From Paraburkholderia sp. Ac-20340 (lineage in GTDB: Bacteria; Pseudomonadota; Gammaproteobacteria; Burkholderiales; Burkholderiaceae), in assembly GCF_017104965.1 (NCBI RefSeq), contig NZ_JAAGPR010000016.1, forward strand, positions 119,225 through 183,224: a DNA stretch of 64,000 nt. The letters run 5' to 3'. Position numbers and translations under genes: made by a program. Shown one piece after another: positions 24,509 through 32,730 of this stretch (the stretch's first letter is position 1; every line of letters begins with the position of its first letter). The notes beneath the pieces are model-generated. The model worked only from the letters and a program-made list of their open reading frames with translations. It was not told the origin of the DNA and ran no database searches.

Positions 24509-26017
24509 ATGCCCGCCCCATTTTTCTTCAACGACCGCCTGAAGACCAAAATCTTCCTGCTCGCAGTCGTGCCGTTTCTCGCGGCGATCGCCAGCATCGG
24601 CATCGGCGTGAGGCAGCAGGCGACGTCGCTTGCGCGCACGCAACACGCCACCATGCAGGCCGCGTATCTGTCGAGCAAGGAAATCGAGCTGCGTCATTAC
24701 GTCGAGCTCGCCACCAGCGCGATCGAGCCGCTCTACGCGCCCGACGCCGGTGCGGCCAATACCCCAACACCCGCCGACGATGCCGCGCGCCAGCGCGCCG
24801 CGCTCGCCGTGCTGCAAAAGATGGACTTCGGCCCCGACGGCTATTTCTTCGTCTACGACATGCACGGCCGCTCGCTGATGCATCCGCGCGAGCCGGGTCT
24901 GGTCGGCCAGGATCTGTGGAATCTGCGCGATCCGCAAGGCTCGCTCACGATCCAGCAACTCGTGGCCGCAGCGCAGCACGGCGGCGGTTACGTGCGCTAC
25001 ATGTGGCATCGGCCGTCGACGGGCAAGCTCGCGCCCAAGCTCGGCTATGTGGTCGCGTTGCCGCGCTGGGGCTGGATGGTCGGCACCGGCATTTATCTCG
25101 ACGATGTCGATACCGCGCTCGCGCATATCGACGAACGGGCATCGGCCAATATCGAACGCACGCTGCAATGGCTCGGCGTGATTGCGCTCGCGGGCGTGGG
25201 CGTGTTCGCGCTCGGCGCGCTGGTGCTCAACGTGAGCGAATATCGCAGCACCGACGCCAAGCTCAAGCGGCTCGCGCAGCAGGTCGTGGAATCGCAGGAA
25301 CAGGAACGCGCGCGGCTCTCGCGGGAATTGCACGACGGCATCAGCCAGATGCTCGTATCGGCGAAACTGCTGCTCGAATCGGCGCTTGCGCGTTTCGAGC
25401 GCGGCGAAACGCGGGTGGTCGCCGCGGAAACCTCGCTTTCGACCGGACTCACGCGGCTGTCCGACACGCTGCGCGAAGTGCGCCGCATTTCGCACGCGCT
25501 GCGCCCGGCAATGCTCGACGATCTGGGCCTGGCCGCCGCGCTCGAACAACTGACGCGCGAACTGGCCGATGAAGCGCACGAAGCCGACGAAGCCGATCCA
25601 ACCAGCCAGGCCAGCATCGAAATCGGCTTCACGCAGACGGGCGAGGGCGGCGCGTACCGCAACCCGCGCAGCGCGCCGCTGCCCGATGCCGTCAACACCG
25701 CGCTGTTTCGCATCGCCCAGGAAGCGCTCACCAACATCGTCAAACACGCTCACGCGCGCCGCGCGATGCTCACGCTCGATATCGCGCAGGACGGCGTCAC
25801 GCTCGCCATCGCCGATAACGGCCGCGGGTTCGACGTCGCGCTCGCGCAAGCCGACCCGCGCGCCGGCATGGGATTGCGTAACATGCGCGAACGGCTGGAA
25901 CCGCTGGGCGGCGAACTCGACATCAGCTCGAAACCGGGACACACGATCCTGACCGCGTGGGTGCCGATTCCGGCAAAACACATCAGCGCAGCACCGAAAC
26001 ACACAGAGACACCATGA
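24509..26017 (+). CDS. Cache-domain sensor histidine kinase (NarL-type, HisKA_3)
   Basis: The 502-aa protein has a first membrane segment (FLLAVVPFLAAIASIGIG) and a periplasmic single Cache domain with the pattern FGPDGYFFVYDMHGRSLMHPREPGLVGQDLW. A second membrane helix lies at about 220. HisKA_3 (ERARLSRELHDGISQMLVSAKLLLE, His in LHDG) and a HATPase (ADNGRGFD, GMGLRNMRERLEPLGG) follow. Such Cache kinases often sense small organic acids; the closeness to cstA is suggestive only. Its TGA overlaps the ATG of the response regulator (ATGA), so the pair is translated together. The shorter start at 24509 is preferred because the membrane helix begins just after it. Confidence 0.9.
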   Translation: MPAPFFFNDRLKTKIFLLAVVPFLAAIASIGIGVRQQATSLARTQHATMQAAYLSSKEIELRHYVELATSAIEPLYAPDAGAANTPTPADDAARQRAALAVLQKMDFGPDGYFFVYDMHGRSLMHPREPGLVGQDLWNLRDPQGSLTIQQLVAAAQHGGGYVRYMWHRPSTGKLAPKLGYVVALPRWGWMVGTGIYLDDVDTALAHIDERASANIERTLQWLGVIALAGVGVFALGALVLNVSEYRSTDAKLKRLAQQVVESQEQERARLSRELHDGISQMLVSAKLLLESALARFERGETRVVAAETSLSTGLTRLSDTLREVRRISHALRPAMLDDLGLAAALEQLTRELADEAHEADEADPTSQASIEIGFTQTGEGGAYRNPRSAPLPDAVNTALFRIAQEALTNIVKHAHARRAMLTLDIAQDGVTLAIADNGRGFDVALAQADPRAGMGLRNMRERLEPLGGELDISSKPGHTILTAWVPIPAKHISAAPKHTETP

Positions 26018-26652
26018 ACGAAGCAGCGAAGGCCGCGCGCCTTATTCTCGTCGACGATCACCCGCTCGTGCGCGACGGTCTGCGCGCGCGGCTCGAAGCC
26101 GTGCCGGGCCTCGAAGTCGCGGGCGAAGCCGGTAACGCCGACGAAGCCATCACACTCGCCGCCGCGCTCGAGCCCGATCTCGCACTGATGGACGTGGGCA
26201 TGGCCGGCATGAACGGCATCGCGCTCGCCGGCATTTTTCACGAACGCTTTCCGGCGATCCGCGTGCTGATGTTGTCGATGCACGATAACGTCGAGTACGT
26301 GACGCAGGCGCTGCGCGCGGGCGCGAGCGGCTATGTGCTGAAGGATTCGCCGGGCGCGGAGATCGTGCGCGCGATCGGGGCCGTGCTGGCGGGGCAGACG
26401 TTTTTCAGCGCGGGACTGGGCGCGCGCATGATTCAGGCGTCGCTCAAGGAAACGCCCATCGAGCGCCTCACGCCGCGCGAGCGCGACATTCTCGATGCGC
26501 TCGCCGAAGGGCTGTCGAGCAAGCAGATTGCGCAGCGCGCGGGGCTCTCGGTGCGCACGGTGGAAACGCACCGGCTCAATCTCAAGCGCAAACTCGATAT
26601 CGACGGGCAGGCGGAACTGATCAAGTTCGCGGTGGAAAATCGCAGGAAGTAA
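26014..26652 (+). CDS. NarL/FixJ-family response regulator
   Basis: The 212-aa protein has a receiver domain (LILVDDHPLVRDGL, phospho-acceptor Asp60 in ALMDVGMAGMNGI, Lys in GYVLKDSPG). A LuxR-type helix-turn-helix follows: LTPRERDILDALAEGLSSKQIAQRAGLSVRTVETHRLNLKRKL. It overlaps the kinase stop by 4 bp and is surely its partner. Targets are unknown; no repeated operator was noticed nearby. Confidence 0.93.
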   Translation: MNEAAKAARLILVDDHPLVRDGLRARLEAVPGLEVAGEAGNADEAITLAAALEPDLALMDVGMAGMNGIALAGIFHERFPAIRVLMLSMHDNVEYVTQALRAGASGYVLKDSPGAEIVRAIGAVLAGQTFFSAGLGARMIQASLKETPIERLTPRERDILDALAEGLSSKQIAQRAGLSVRTVETHRLNLKRKLDIDGQAELIKFAVENRRK

Positions 26653-26811
26653 GCGCCTCAAAAAAAGTTGCTGGAGCAACGGCAAAGGCAACGAGAGAAC
26701 GAAACAACGGGAGGCGCAGTAACGCGCGCCAAAACACACACGGCGCGTCTCTTTCGAGCACGCGCCGTGCGAAAACTTCCTGAACGTCTAAGCTGGTTTA
26801 GCTACGCTGAA

Positions 26812-27420
26812 TTAACTGCGCGCGTTGTGATCGACGAGGAACTTGATGAGACCGTCGATGCCGCCCTTGGCGATCTGGTCGGCGAACTGGGTCTGATACA
26901 CCTGGATCAGCCACGCGCCCATCATGTTGATGTCATAGATCTTCCAGCCGTTGCCCGAACGCTCGAGACGGTAGTCGATCGCGTCGTCACCGCCGTTGCT
27001 GAGCACGTGCGACTGCACGACGGTGTCCTTCGCGGCAGCCCCCGTGTTCGACGGTGCGAACTTGAAGTTGACCTGGGTGTCACGCAGTTGCGCGAGCGAC
27101 GATGCGTAGGTCTTCACAAGCAGGAGTTGAAATTGCTCATACAACTTTTGCTGTTGCTCGGGCGTAGCCGTGGTCCAGGCCTTGCCGATCGCGATACGCG
27201 TGGTGCGCTGGAAATCGGTAGCGGGCACGAAATGGGTCTCGACCACTTTCGTGATCTGGGCCATGTCGCCGCCGCGGGCTTGCGGGTCGGCCTGCATCGC
27301 CTTGACGGTGCCTTCGACGGCGGCCTTCACGACAGCGTCCGGCGACGACTGGGCGAAGGCGGCGCCCGAAACGCCCGACAGGAAGGCGGCGGCGAGAAAT
27401 GCGGTCAGATAACGTTTCAT
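26812..27420 (-). CDS. hpnM: HpnM, hopanoid-associated MlaC/Ttg2D-type periplasmic protein
   Basis: The 202-aa protein has a cleavable signal (MKRYLTAFLAAAFLSGVSGAAFAQ) and an MlaC/toluene-tolerance domain: VVETHFVPATDFQRTTRIAIGKAW, EQFQLLLVKTYASSL, and the C-terminal IYDINMMGAWLIQVYQTQFADQIAKGGIDGLIKFL. MlaC proteins ferry phospholipids across the periplasm. HpnM is the version found in hopanoid clusters. It is divergent from hpnN, with a 204-bp shared regulatory region. Confidence 0.88.
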   Translation of the reverse strand: MKRYLTAFLAAAFLSGVSGAAFAQSSPDAVVKAAVEGTVKAMQADPQARGGDMAQITKVVETHFVPATDFQRTTRIAIGKAWTTATPEQQQKLYEQFQLLLVKTYASSLAQLRDTQVNFKFAPSNTGAAAKDTVVQSHVLSNGGDDAIDYRLERSGNGWKIYDINMMGAWLIQVYQTQFADQIAKGGIDGLIKFLVDHNARS

Positions 27421-27624
27421 ACGCGTTTTTGGAACAGTGAATATCGGGTGCCGGCGGGAAGGGCAGGTTGCGGCGCAACGAGCGAGACGATCCCGCCCCG
27501 GCCGAACCAGTATAACGGCTTTGCCGGTTGCGCTCGTGTGCGCGAGGCGCGCCTCACTGGGCGGGGCCGGTATACTTGAGCGCTTCATTCAAGAACAGTT
27601 AAACGACAAGGCCCCCTCGCCTTT

Positions 27625-30255
27625 ATGCTGAAGCCATTCATCATCCACCTCGTCGCCTGGTCTGTGCGCCGCGCGGCGTGGGTCATCACACTCGCGCTCG
27701 TACTTGCCGTGCTCAGCGGCGCGTACGTCGCGAAGCATTTCAAGATCAACACGGACATCAGCGGCCTCGTCGAAAACAACGCCGAATGGGCCGCGCTCGG
27801 CGACGCCAAGGATCGCGCGTTCCCGCAGCGCAGCGGCTCGCTGCTCGTGGTGGTCGAAGCGCAGGCGCCCGAACTCGCGGATGCCGCCGCCGACAAGCTC
27901 GCCGGCGCCCTGGGACAGGACACGCGCGAATTCAGCGCCGTTTCGCAGCCTGCGGGCGGCCCGTTCTTCGAACACAACGGCCTGCTGTTCCCGTCGACGC
28001 CCACCGTGCTGTCCACCACGGGCCAGCTCGTGCAGGCGCGCCCGCTGATCAATCAACTGGCGAAAGACCCGAGTCTCGCGGGCCTCGCCGGCACGCTCAC
28101 GACCACGCTGCAACTGCCGCTGACCATCGGCCAGGTGAAGCTGCCGCAGATGGCCGCCTTGCTCGGCAGCGCCGCCGATACCGTCGATCAGGTGCTCGCG
28201 GGCAAACCCGCCGCGTTCTCGTGGCGCGCGCTGGTGGACAAGGACGCGGCGACGAAGCCCGCGTTCTCCTTCGTCACCGTGCAACCAGTGCTGAACTTCG
28301 GCGCGCTCAAGGCGGGCGCGAACGCCACGCAGGCGATTCGCGACACTGCCGCCTCGCTGCATCTGGACACCGAATACGGCGCACGCGTGCGCCTGACCGG
28401 CGAACAGCCGCTCGCCGACGACGAATTCGCCTCGGTGCAGGACGGCGCCGCGCTCAACGGCGCAATCACCGCCATCGTCGTGCTGCTGATTCTTTGGCTC
28501 GCGCTGCGCTCGGGCCGTCTGATCGGCGCGGTGCTGATCACGCTGGTCGTGGGCCTCGCCGTCACGGCGGCGCTGGGTCTGCTGATGATCGGCTCGCTCA
28601 ACATGCTGTCGGTCGCCTTCATGGTGCTGTTCGTGGGGCTGGGCGTGGACTTCGGCGTGCAGTTCGGCGTGAAGTATCGCGAGGAGCGTTATCAGGACGA
28701 TCGCCTCGATGTTGCGCTGCTCAAGACCGCGCGCCTGATCGGCGTGCCGCTCACGCTCGCGGCGATCGCCGTGGCGGAAAGTTTCTTTTCGTTCCTGCCG
28801 ACCGCGTACAAGGGTCTGTCGGAACTCGGCCAGATCGCCGGGGTGGGCATGTTCGTCGCGTATATCGCCAACATGACGCTGCTACCCGCGCTCATCAGCG
28901 TGTTCAAGCCCAAGGGCGAACGGGCTTCGCCGGGCTTCGCGTTTCTCGCGCCCGTGGATAAATGGCTCGCCGAGCATCGCAAGCCGGTGCTGATCGGCAC
29001 GCTGATCGTCGTGCTGGGCGCGTCGCCGCTGCTGTATTTCCTGCGCTTCGACTTCAATCCGCTGCATCTGAAGGACCCGCACACGGAATCGATGGCGACG
29101 CTCATCGCGCTGAAGAATTCGCCGGTGATTTCGATCAACGATGTCAGCGTGCTCGCGCCTACGCTGGCCGATGCCGACAAGATCGCCGCGAAGCTCGGCA
29201 AGCTGCCGGAAGTCGGCCGCGCGACCACGCTCAGCTCGCTGATCCCCGCCGATCAGCAGCAAAAGCTCATGCTGATCGCCAGCGCCTCGCAGCAACTGAT
29301 GCCGGCGCTCACGCAGCAGCCGTCGTCGCCGGTGACCGACGCCGTGCGCGTCGATACGCTCAAGCGCGCGGCGAATCAGCTTGCGCTCGCGGCCGGCGAT
29401 CATCCGGGTCCGGGCGCGGCGCAAGCCCAACATCTGTCGGATGGTCTGATGAAACTCGCGGCCGCCAGCCCCGCCGTGCGCGACAAGGCCGAAACCGCCT
29501 TCAGCCAGCCGCTCAAGCTAGCCTTCGCGCAGCTCGAACGCCTGCTGCAGCCGTCCGAAATCACGCGCGAAAACCTGCCGCCCGAGATGGTTCACGACTG
29601 GGTATCGTCGGTGACGGGCCAGGCGATCGTCGATGTCGCGCCGCGCGTGCCCGCAGGCGTCGATCCGAACGACGACGTCATGCTCGCGCGCTTCTCGCAC
29701 GCCGTGAAGGCCGCCGAGCCGAACGCCATCGGCGGGCCGATCTCGATCCTGCATTCGGCCAACGTCATCATTCTTGCGTTCCTGCAGGCGGCCGGCTGGT
29801 CGGTACTGCTGATCACGGCGCTGCTGTGGATCACGCTGCGCCATTTCGGCGACGTGCTGCGCACGCTGATTCCTCTGCTGGTATCGGCGCTGGTGACGCT
29901 CGAGTTGTGCGTTGTGTTCGGTATCCAACTCAATTTCGCCAACATCATCGCGCTTCCCCTGATGCTGGGTGTCGGCGTCGCGTTCAAAATCTATTTCGTG
30001 ATGGCATGGCGCGCGGGGCAAACCGGCCTCCTGCACTCGAGCCTCACACATGCGGTGCTGTTCTCGGCCGCAACCACGGCCACGGCGTTCGGCAGCCTGT
30101 GGCTTTCGCACCATCCGGGCACGTCGAGCATGGGCAAACTGCTCGCGCTGTCCTTGTTATGTACGCTGATCGGCGCCGTGGTGTTCCAACCGGTGCTGAT
30201 GGGCAAGCCGCGCGTCAAGCGCGCACGATCGCAAATGCAGGGGATCGATCAATGA
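27625..30255 (+). CDS. hpnN: HpnN, hopanoid RND-family exporter
   Basis: The 876-aa RND/MMPL protein has two repeats of a large periplasmic domain, each with about six transmembrane helices. The first membrane block includes FMVLFVGLGVDFGVQFGVKYREERY and the second IALPLMLGVGVAFKIYFVMAWRAG. HpnN moves hopanoids from the inner to the outer membrane in Rhodopseudomonas and Burkholderia and supports stress tolerance and drug resistance. Its stop codon overlaps the start of an MlaA-like lipoprotein gene (ATGA), linking it to outer-membrane lipid trafficking. Confidence 0.93.
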   Translation: MLKPFIIHLVAWSVRRAAWVITLALVLAVLSGAYVAKHFKINTDISGLVENNAEWAALGDAKDRAFPQRSGSLLVVVEAQAPELADAAADKLAGALGQDTREFSAVSQPAGGPFFEHNGLLFPSTPTVLSTTGQLVQARPLINQLAKDPSLAGLAGTLTTTLQLPLTIGQVKLPQMAALLGSAADTVDQVLAGKPAAFSWRALVDKDAATKPAFSFVTVQPVLNFGALKAGANATQAIRDTAASLHLDTEYGARVRLTGEQPLADDEFASVQDGAALNGAITAIVVLLILWLALRSGRLIGAVLITLVVGLAVTAALGLLMIGSLNMLSVAFMVLFVGLGVDFGVQFGVKYREERYQDDRLDVALLKTARLIGVPLTLAAIAVAESFFSFLPTAYKGLSELGQIAGVGMFVAYIANMTLLPALISVFKPKGERASPGFAFLAPVDKWLAEHRKPVLIGTLIVVLGASPLLYFLRFDFNPLHLKDPHTESMATLIALKNSPVISINDVSVLAPTLADADKIAAKLGKLPEVGRATTLSSLIPADQQQKLMLIASASQQLMPALTQQPSSPVTDAVRVDTLKRAANQLALAAGDHPGPGAAQAQHLSDGLMKLAAASPAVRDKAETAFSQPLKLAFAQLERLLQPSEITRENLPPEMVHDWVSSVTGQAIVDVAPRVPAGVDPNDDVMLARFSHAVKAAEPNAIGGPISILHSANVIILAFLQAAGWSVLLITALLWITLRHFGDVLRTLIPLLVSALVTLELCVVFGIQLNFANIIALPLMLGVGVAFKIYFVMAWRAGQTGLLHSSLTHAVLFSAATTATAFGSLWLSHHPGTSSMGKLLALSLLCTLIGAVVFQPVLMGKPRVKRARSQMQGIDQ

Positions 30256-31274
30256 TGAAGAAAAAAGCCGCGCTCACCATGGCGGCAGCGAGCCTGACGC
30301 TCCTCGTGACGTCGGGCTGCGCAACCGGTCCTGACCGCAAGCCGGGTGACCCGTTCGAACCTGCGAACCGGGCGATCTTTACGTTTAACGACGCGCTCGA
30401 CACCCATATCGCGCAGCCGATCGCGAAGGGTTACCAGAAAGTCACGCCGCAGCCGATGCGCCAGGCGATCTCGAACTTCTTCTCGAATCTCGGGGATATC
30501 AGCAACTTCGCCAACGACCTGCTGCAACTGAAGATCACCGACGCCACCGAAGACCTCATGCGTCTCGCGATGAACTCGACCTTCGGTCTGGGCGGCCTGA
30601 TCGACTTCGCCACGCCTGCGGGCCTGCCGAAGCACCATCAGGACTTCGGTCTGACGATGGGCCACTACGGCGTGCCGGCCGGTCCGTATCTGGTGCTGCC
30701 GGTGTTCGGGCCGAGCTCGATTCGCGACGGCATCGGCATGGGTGTGGACGTGAAGTTCAACCTGCTCAACTACATCGAGCCTGCCGTGCGCAACCCGATG
30801 TATATCGCGCAATTCGTCAGCACGCGCGCGGATCTGCTGGGCGCAACCGACCTGCTGCAGCAGGCGGCGCTCGACAAGTATTCGTTCGTGCGCGACGCGT
30901 ACCGGCAGCAACGCCAGTCGATGATCAACGGTTCGCAAAGCGCCAACGCGCCGTTGCCGGATTACGGCGATCCGGGCGCCACCGACGATAACGGCGGCGG
31001 CACGGGCAAGTCGAATAACGGTCTGCCGAATTACGACGATCCGGGCGAGTCGAAGGGCGATGCTGCGGGCTCGGGAGCGTCGAACAAGAACGGCCTGCCG
31101 AACTACGATGATCCGGGCGAGGGCAGTGCGGCTGCACCGGCTGCCGGGGCGAATGCTGCCGCGTCGGCTCCGCTTGCGGCTTCCGCGCCCAAGGCGGCGT
31201 CCGGCGCAGTGCCGGCCAAGGCGGCGTCGGCGCCTGCCGCGGCAACGCCCGCGCAACCGGCATCGGCGCCTTGA
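30252..31274 (+). CDS. mlaA: MlaA/VacJ family lipoprotein with a repeated C-terminal tail
   Basis: The 340-aa protein has a lipobox (LLVTSGCATG) and the MlaA/VacJ core DPFEPANRAIFTFNDALDTHIAQPIAKGYQ, ISNFFSNLGDISNFANDLLQLK, FGLGGLIDFATPAGLPKH and VLPVFGPSSIRDGIGMGVD. MlaA extracts misplaced phospholipid from the outer leaflet of the outer membrane. From about residue 235 the tail is unusual: three copies of a LPxYxDPG unit (LPDYGDPG, LPNYDDPG, LPNYDDPG) about 25 residues apart, then an Ala/Pro-rich end. It overlaps hpnN by 4 bp and may act with HpnN and HpnM; no mlaFED genes are nearby. Confidence 0.9.
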   Translation: MMKKKAALTMAAASLTLLVTSGCATGPDRKPGDPFEPANRAIFTFNDALDTHIAQPIAKGYQKVTPQPMRQAISNFFSNLGDISNFANDLLQLKITDATEDLMRLAMNSTFGLGGLIDFATPAGLPKHHQDFGLTMGHYGVPAGPYLVLPVFGPSSIRDGIGMGVDVKFNLLNYIEPAVRNPMYIAQFVSTRADLLGATDLLQQAALDKYSFVRDAYRQQRQSMINGSQSANAPLPDYGDPGATDDNGGGTGKSNNGLPNYDDPGESKGDAAGSGASNKNGLPNYDDPGEGSAAAPAAGANAAASAPLAASAPKAASGAVPAKAASAPAAATPAQPASAP

Positions 31275-31320
31275 ATTTGATGTGATGCGGCCCGCTTGAA
31301 TGGCGGGTCGTGCAGATGTG

Positions 31321-31360
31321 AAAAACCCGGCAAGGTCATCGACCTTGCCGGGTTTTTTAT
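31321..31360. terminator. Bidirectional terminator, mlaA / thioesterase
   Basis: AAAAACCCGGCAAGGTC / GACCTTGCCGGGTTTTT forms a 17-bp perfect stem with a 3-base loop between convergent genes. Confidence 0.92.
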
Positions 31361-31389
31361 TCAACGCGAAGCCAGTAAAACGAAGCCGC

Positions 31390-31875
31390 TCAATGCACCG
31401 CTTCGTCTTCGTGCTGCTCCATGCTTTCAGCCTCTTTAGCGGCTGCCAGCATCGTGGCGTCCGCCGACGTATGCACGGTCTCGCGATAACGCTCGTACGC
31501 CTCTTCGGCGTAACGAATGCGATCGCGGCCGTGCGGCGCGGGCTTGCCGTCGGCACCCATGTTCACGAACACCATCTTTTCGATCGTCAGAATGCTCTTG
31601 CGCGTGACCTTGTTGCGCACTTCGCAACGCATCGTGATCGAGGTGCGGCCAAAGTCAGTCGCGGTGATGCCCAGTTCGATGATGTCGCCCTGACGCGCCG
31701 AACTCACGAAATTGACTTCGGAGATGAGCTTGGTCACCACGCGCTGGTTGTCCAGCTGGCAGATCGCGTAAATGGCCGCTTCTTCGTCGATCCAGCGCAG
31801 CAGGCTGCCGCCGAACAAGGTGCCGTTAGGATTCAGGTCTTCAGGCTTGACCCACTTGCGGGTATGAAAATTCAT
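31390..31875 (-). CDS. Acyl-CoA thioesterase (hotdog fold, YciA/BACH-like)
   Basis: The 161-aa protein has the hotdog signature LNPNGTLFGGSLLRWIDEEAAIYAICQLDNQRVVTKLISEVNFVSSARQGDIIEL, with the conserved Asn, Asp/Glu and Thr positions of acyl-CoA hydrolases. It should release free fatty acids from acyl-CoA. GGGAG lies 10 bp before the ATG at 31875; an upstream in-frame start at 31938 is less likely. The tail after residue 125 is charged and probably disordered. Confidence 0.85.
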   Translation of the reverse strand: MNFHTRKWVKPEDLNPNGTLFGGSLLRWIDEEAAIYAICQLDNQRVVTKLISEVNFVSSARQGDIIELGITATDFGRTSITMRCEVRNKVTRKSILTIEKMVFVNMGADGKPAPHGRDRIRYAEEAYERYRETVHTSADATMLAAAKEAESMEQHEDEAVH

Positions 31876-32004
31876 TCTCTGGTACTCCCATGCTTGATCC
31901 GTCCCCAGACCTCGAAGGTTCGGACCTAGGGTTAACACTAAGATATTACCAGAGATAGGGGTTTTCCCTAGGATTTCAATATTCCCGCTGCATGGTTTCG
32001 CCGA

Positions 32005-32730
32005 TCAGCGCGGAAAAAACGCGCCAGATTCAATCAACACACACCGGGCAGCCGTCAGCGCCTTGCGCGCCGCGCCGGCATCGGCGGCAATGCGCAGCAA
32101 GCCGCCCAATTGCAGCGGATCGCGCGCCAGTTCGCGCAGAACCGGCAGCACGGCGGTCGTGCCGTCGTCGCGCAGGCCCGCCATTGCGGCCTTCGGCAGG
32201 CTGCGCCAGGCCGGGTCCACCACGGCACGGCACACCACAAACGGCAGACCGCGAGCGGCCGCCGCAGCCGCCGCCAGATGCGACTCCATATCGACGGCCA
32301 GCGCGCCGTTCGCCTGATGCAGCGCCGCCTTGTCGGCCGCGCCCGTGAGCGCGGCGGCCACGGACGCTTCCACGCCGCGACGCGTCTGCGCCGCCAGCGG
32401 CGAGGCCAGCAAAGCCGCCGCCATGCGCTCGCTCCACGCCTTGTCACAATCGACGCGGCCAAACGGGCCTTCGATCGCATCCGCGATCACCAGCGTGCCC
32501 GGCTCCAGATCCGGCCCGAGGCCGCCCGCCGTGCCAAAGCTGATCACGCCCGCCGCGCCACGATCGAGCGCCGCCGTCAGCGCGCGTTCGAGCAGATCGG
32601 CGCGCGCGGCATAGACCGCCTCGATGCCGTCCTGGCCTTTGCCCGCCGCGATACCCGCTTCGAACGCCATGCCGGTCACGGCGATCACGGGCAGCGCGCC
32701 GCCCGTCTTCAAACTTGCCACCGCCGCCAT
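32005..32730 (-). CDS. hpnG: HpnG, adenosylhopane nucleosidase
   Basis: The 241-aa protein of the nucleoside phosphorylase/MTAN fold begins MAAVASLKTGGALPVIAVTGMAFEAGIAAG. It has AGVISFGTAGGLGPDLEPGTLVIAD and the substrate-binding motif ALAVDMESHLAAAAAAARGLPFVVCRAVVDPA. HpnG removes adenine from adenosylhopane, made by HpnH, to give ribosylhopane. Its ATG overlaps the shc stop codon by one base (TGATG), so the operon hpnD-hpnE-shc-hpnG is tightly coupled and ends here. Confidence 0.9.
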   Translation of the reverse strand: MAAVASLKTGGALPVIAVTGMAFEAGIAAGKGQDGIEAVYAARADLLERALTAALDRGAAGVISFGTAGGLGPDLEPGTLVIADAIEGPFGRVDCDKAWSERMAAALLASPLAAQTRRGVEASVAAALTGAADKAALHQANGALAVDMESHLAAAAAAARGLPFVVCRAVVDPAWRSLPKAAMAGLRDDGTTAVLPVLRELARDPLQLGGLLRIAADAGAARKALTAARCVLIESGAFFPR

